Of a stretch of 64,000 bases of DNA, positions 62,291-64,000 are shown piece after piece (the first letter of the stretch is position 1; each line of letters starts with the position of its first letter). The stretch is from contig JANNOQ010000112.1 in assembly GCA_031399085.1 (NCBI GenBank), positions 3,223 through 67,222 of the forward strand, read 5' to 3'. The position numbers and the translations under genes were made by a program. Below the pieces are notes generated by a model. That model made no database searches. It was not told the DNA's origin and saw nothing but the letters and a program-made list of their open reading frames with translations. Source of the stretch: R-RK-3 sp031399085. Lineage in GTDB: Bacteria; Pseudomonadota; Alphaproteobacteria; Rhizobiales; Rhodomicrobiaceae.

Positions 62291-62944
62291 ATGTTATTGC
62301 CTAGTGCGAAAGCACCTGCAGCAGGCGCAACTGTCTTCATCGTCGACGACGATAAAGCGATCTGTCTGGCCCTCGACAGCCTTTTCCGATCCATCGGACT
62401 TGAGGTGCAAATGCTCCCTTCGGCATATGAATTTCTCAACCGAGGGCGTCCGGGCGTGCCAAGCTGCCTGGTCCTCGACATCCGCATGCCGGGCCTGAGC
62501 GGTTTGGAATTGCAGGCAACGCTCCGCGAACGGCACATCCATACGCCAATCATCATGATGACGGGGCATGGCGATATTCCAATGTCGGTGCAAGCCATGA
62601 AGGCGGGCGCTGTCGATTTCTTAACCAAGCCGTTCCGGGACCAAGACATGCTCGATGCCGTCGCGCGGGCGATCGCTCGCGACAAGAAGCAGCGCGAGCA
62701 GGAAGAAGCGGTTGCCCACATTCGTAGAACGCACGACAGCCTCACGTCGCGCGAGCGCGATATCATGGCTCTCGTGACTAAAGGCTTGATGAACAAGCAG
62801 ATCGCCGCCGAGGTTGGCTTGAGCGAAATAACAGTGAAAATTTATCGGGGACAGGTCATGAAGAAAATGGCCGCGCGCTCTGTCCCAGATCTGGTGAGAA
62901 TGTTCGAAGCGCTTAAATTTAATGGTTCAAATCCGTCAGTCTAA
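62291..62944 (+). CDS. FixJ/StyR-type response regulator
   Basis: ATG 62291 with GGAGGAA gives 217 residues. Receiver: VFIVDDDKAICLALDSLFRS, acceptor Asp in CLVLDIRMPGLSGLELQATL, Lys in VDFLTKPFRDQDMLDAVARA. LuxR HTH: LTSRERDIMALVTKGLMNKQ, IAAEVGLSEITVKIYRGQVM and MAARSVPDLVRMFEAL. It is a close paralogue of 49671 and of the remnant at 33828, and is probably served by one of the two HEI-type kinases in the island. It is the last intact gene before the right end. Confidence 0.94.
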   Translation: MLLPSAKAPAAGATVFIVDDDKAICLALDSLFRSIGLEVQMLPSAYEFLNRGRPGVPSCLVLDIRMPGLSGLELQATLRERHIHTPIIMMTGHGDIPMSVQAMKAGAVDFLTKPFRDQDMLDAVARAIARDKKQREQEEAVAHIRRTHDSLTSRERDIMALVTKGLMNKQIAAEVGLSEITVKIYRGQVMKKMAARSVPDLVRMFEALKFNGSNPSV

Positions 62945-63401
62945 GCTGCTGGTTAAAGGCTTCAATCGCGTTCAACGCGGTCTCCCGATTTCTCGGGTCA
63001 AGCGCCGGATACATCACGGTCGACAGCGCGATAATCTGTTTGTCCGACCAAGCGGACCAGACTGACAAGTCCGTGCAACATTCGATCATTGAATGAGGCG
63101 TCGTTTAGCGCGTTGCAAATCCACCGAACTCCATCGCGAGCGCCTGGTCGTAAACACGATGAGAGACAGAGGGCGCAATTAATCGCCATGACCACCCTTT
63201 CTACTCTACCTGGCCACAAGCGACGCAAGGTCGGTGGTCATTTCGGACAACTCGGGCGCTAGCCCCCGTTGTGATTGCTGCCGCATTGCTGGTCAACTGA
63301 ATCTGACGCAGCACCTTGCTTTGAGCGGCCAGAGCAAAGGCGCAGGGATCACCCGATGGCCGCCTCTCGCTCGAATATCAACAGGCGGTGAGAGAGCTTG
63401 T
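62945..63401. other. Decayed right end of the island
   Basis: Some 450 bases without a supported gene. The last part (from about 63350) runs into the recombinase remnant. A minus-strand frame at 62998-63228 has no domain. Confidence 0.35.
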
Positions 63402-63640
63402 GAGAAGGCGAACGTGCCGTCCTTCGGCTCCCATGCTTTCGGTCGGCACTGCTTTGCAACCCGGTTGCTGAAGGAAGGCTACCGCCCCAAGTTTCTAAAT
63501 CACGCGGGGCAGGGCGGTGGAAGACAATCAAAATGCCCGCACAGCGCTACGGACATCGGGAGCGATCTGAAGTCAATGAAGAGGAGAGGGAAGCTGCCAA
63601 AAATAAGCCGAGCGGCGAAAAGCGCAAAAAGTGGTGCAGC
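63402..63640 (+). pseudogene. Tyrosine recombinase (integrase) remnant
   Basis: One frame reads KANVPSFGSHAFGRHCFATR then LLKEGYRPKFL, the H-x-x-R box of tyrosine recombinases. After a shift near 63508 the next frame gives RWKTIKMPAQRYGHRERSEV, the final box with the nucleophilic Tyr (QRYGH). A frameshift separates them, and the N-terminal core-binding domain and first catalytic Arg are not readable. It lies about 100 bases from the right attachment repeat, as expected for the island's own integrase. Confidence 0.82.
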
Positions 63641-63736
63641 TCAAGCAAGAATGAATCTACGGGGCGATGACGGGGCGGGCTTTGACGTGAGCACGGGACA
63701 ACGTTGATTCTCATAAGGAATTCGGAAATTAGCCGT

Positions 63737-63791
63737 CCCTTGGTAAGGGTAAGGTCGGGAGTTCAATCCTCCCCTGCGGCACCAGCGATTT
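63737..63791 (+). repeat. Right attachment-site repeat (tRNA-Thr 3' fragment)
   Basis: 55 bases identical to 19254-19308 except at 63751 (A for G). It holds the anticodon-loop-to-CCA part of tRNA-Thr but no 5' half, so it is not a tRNA gene. The sequence beyond differs from the left flank, which marks the far border of the island. Confidence 0.9.
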
Positions 63792-63821
63792 ACCTTATCA
63801 GCCAAGGGATGCGTCCCTTTT

Positions 63822-64000
63822 TCAAACAGCCTCTGCCACGGCGCAGGGGTAATTCAGGGCGCGCAAGGCGGCGTCCGCGAGCGTCCCGGCGAGCTGGCGG
63901 ATATCGGGGACGGCGGTGGCCTCCCAGAAGACGCCCCGCGTCGGTGGTCCGAGGGCGAATAGCCTTTCGGAGATGGTCCCGTCGCGCCCGATCAAACGCC
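63822..64000 (-). CDS. FAD/NAD(P)-binding protein, C-terminal part (runs off the window)
   Basis: The last 58 codons of a minus-strand gene are present, ending in TGA at 63822-63824. They read LIGRDGTISERLFALGPPTR then GVFWEATAVPDIRQLAGTLA. The LFALGPxTRGxFWExTAVPDIR pattern is the typical end of FAD-NAD(P)-binding proteins related to YdhS-type hydroxylases. The gene belongs to the backbone outside the island. The rest lies beyond position 64000. Confidence 0.7.
   Translation of the reverse strand, partial: RLIGRDGTISERLFALGPPTRGVFWEATAVPDIRQLAGTLADAALRALNYPCAVAEAV

Larger units (their letters stand above)
19254..63791. mobile_element. tRNA-Thr genomic island (immobilised ICE-like element)
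   Basis: The interval is bounded by two direct copies (54 of 55 identical) of the tRNA-Thr 3' half. It contains a broken DUF736 gene at the left end, a class of gene typical of integrative conjugative elements, and a frameshifted tyrosine recombinase next to the right end. Cargo genes and many remnants lie between. No intact integrase, relaxase or type IV secretion gene is visible, so autonomous transfer is unlikely. Nested or repeated acquisitions are possible. Confidence 0.85.

Noticed and set aside
63731..63784. A second tRNA gene near the right end
   Set aside because: Only the 3' half of tRNA-Thr is present; the acceptor 5' strand and D arm are missing, so it is an attachment-site copy.
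1..64000. CRISPR arrays, rRNA genes or intact insertion sequences
   Set aside because: No regularly spaced repeats, rRNA segments or complete transposase frames with terminal inverted repeats were seen on either strand.

Overview
The window looks like an alphaproteobacterial chromosome of the order Hyphomicrobiales. The family is less certain: a Beijerinckia/Methylocystis/Bradyrhizobium-type background fits best. The grounds are a GC-rich sequence, a Ku-LigD-Ku end-joining locus, FixJ-type regulators, CHASE3 and MASE4 sensor kinases, a giant Ser/Thr-kinase/ATPase/histidine-kinase fusion, and small exported proteins typical of the group. This is judged from protein resemblance only.

Region 1 (1-19226, chromosomal backbone) holds a CHASE3 histidine kinase, an orphan periplasmic binding protein, a small stress-protein pair, and the NHEJ locus ku-ligD with a convergent second ku. 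The NHEJ locus lies between two direct repeats of about 0.5 kb; the second repeat carries a truncated copy of the binding protein. After some decayed sequence come a zinc-ribbon protein, a membrane protein, an HlyD-type adaptor with a DUF2955-like permease whose end is fused to a CHAT-domain remnant, tRNA-Ser(GGA), an FkbM methyltransferase and a DEAD-box RNA helicase.

Region 2 (19227-63791) is a genomic island of about 44.5 kb. It begins inside tRNA-Thr(GGT) and ends at a 55-bp copy of the tRNA 3' half with one mismatch. A broken DUF736 gene sits at the left end and a frameshifted tyrosine recombinase at the right end, so it appears immobilised. Its cargo falls into four blocks. The first is a redox block (MOSC, redoxin, AhpD-like, protoglobin-like, MarR with a 27-bp palindromic operator). 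The second is an RND efflux pair behind a SoxR-type promoter, with a truncated soxR downstream. The third is a hydrolase block of seven alpha/beta-hydrolases plus a metallo-beta-lactamase-fold enzyme, most carrying Tat or Sec signals; three are tandem epoxide-hydrolase paralogues in a run with a cupin and a thioredoxin-like protein. The fourth is a signalling block (MASE4 histidine kinase, single-domain receivers, FixJ-type regulators, a 1838-residue hybrid kinase), followed by an ABC importer of the NMT1/ThiY type. Remnants of ArsR, SRPBCC, AraC, receiver, FixJ and permease genes show extensive decay.

The most interesting signal is a palindrome, TCATACC-TT-GGTATGA and variants. It lies upstream of both epoxide-hydrolase transcripts, the receiver gene, the FixJ gene, the hybrid kinase and two further island genes. 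I infer that the kinases and FixJ-type regulators control the exported hydrolases and themselves through this site. Region 3 (63792-64000) is backbone again, with the 3' end of a probable FAD/NAD(P)-binding protein gene. All coordinates and similarities were read by eye, without database searches.
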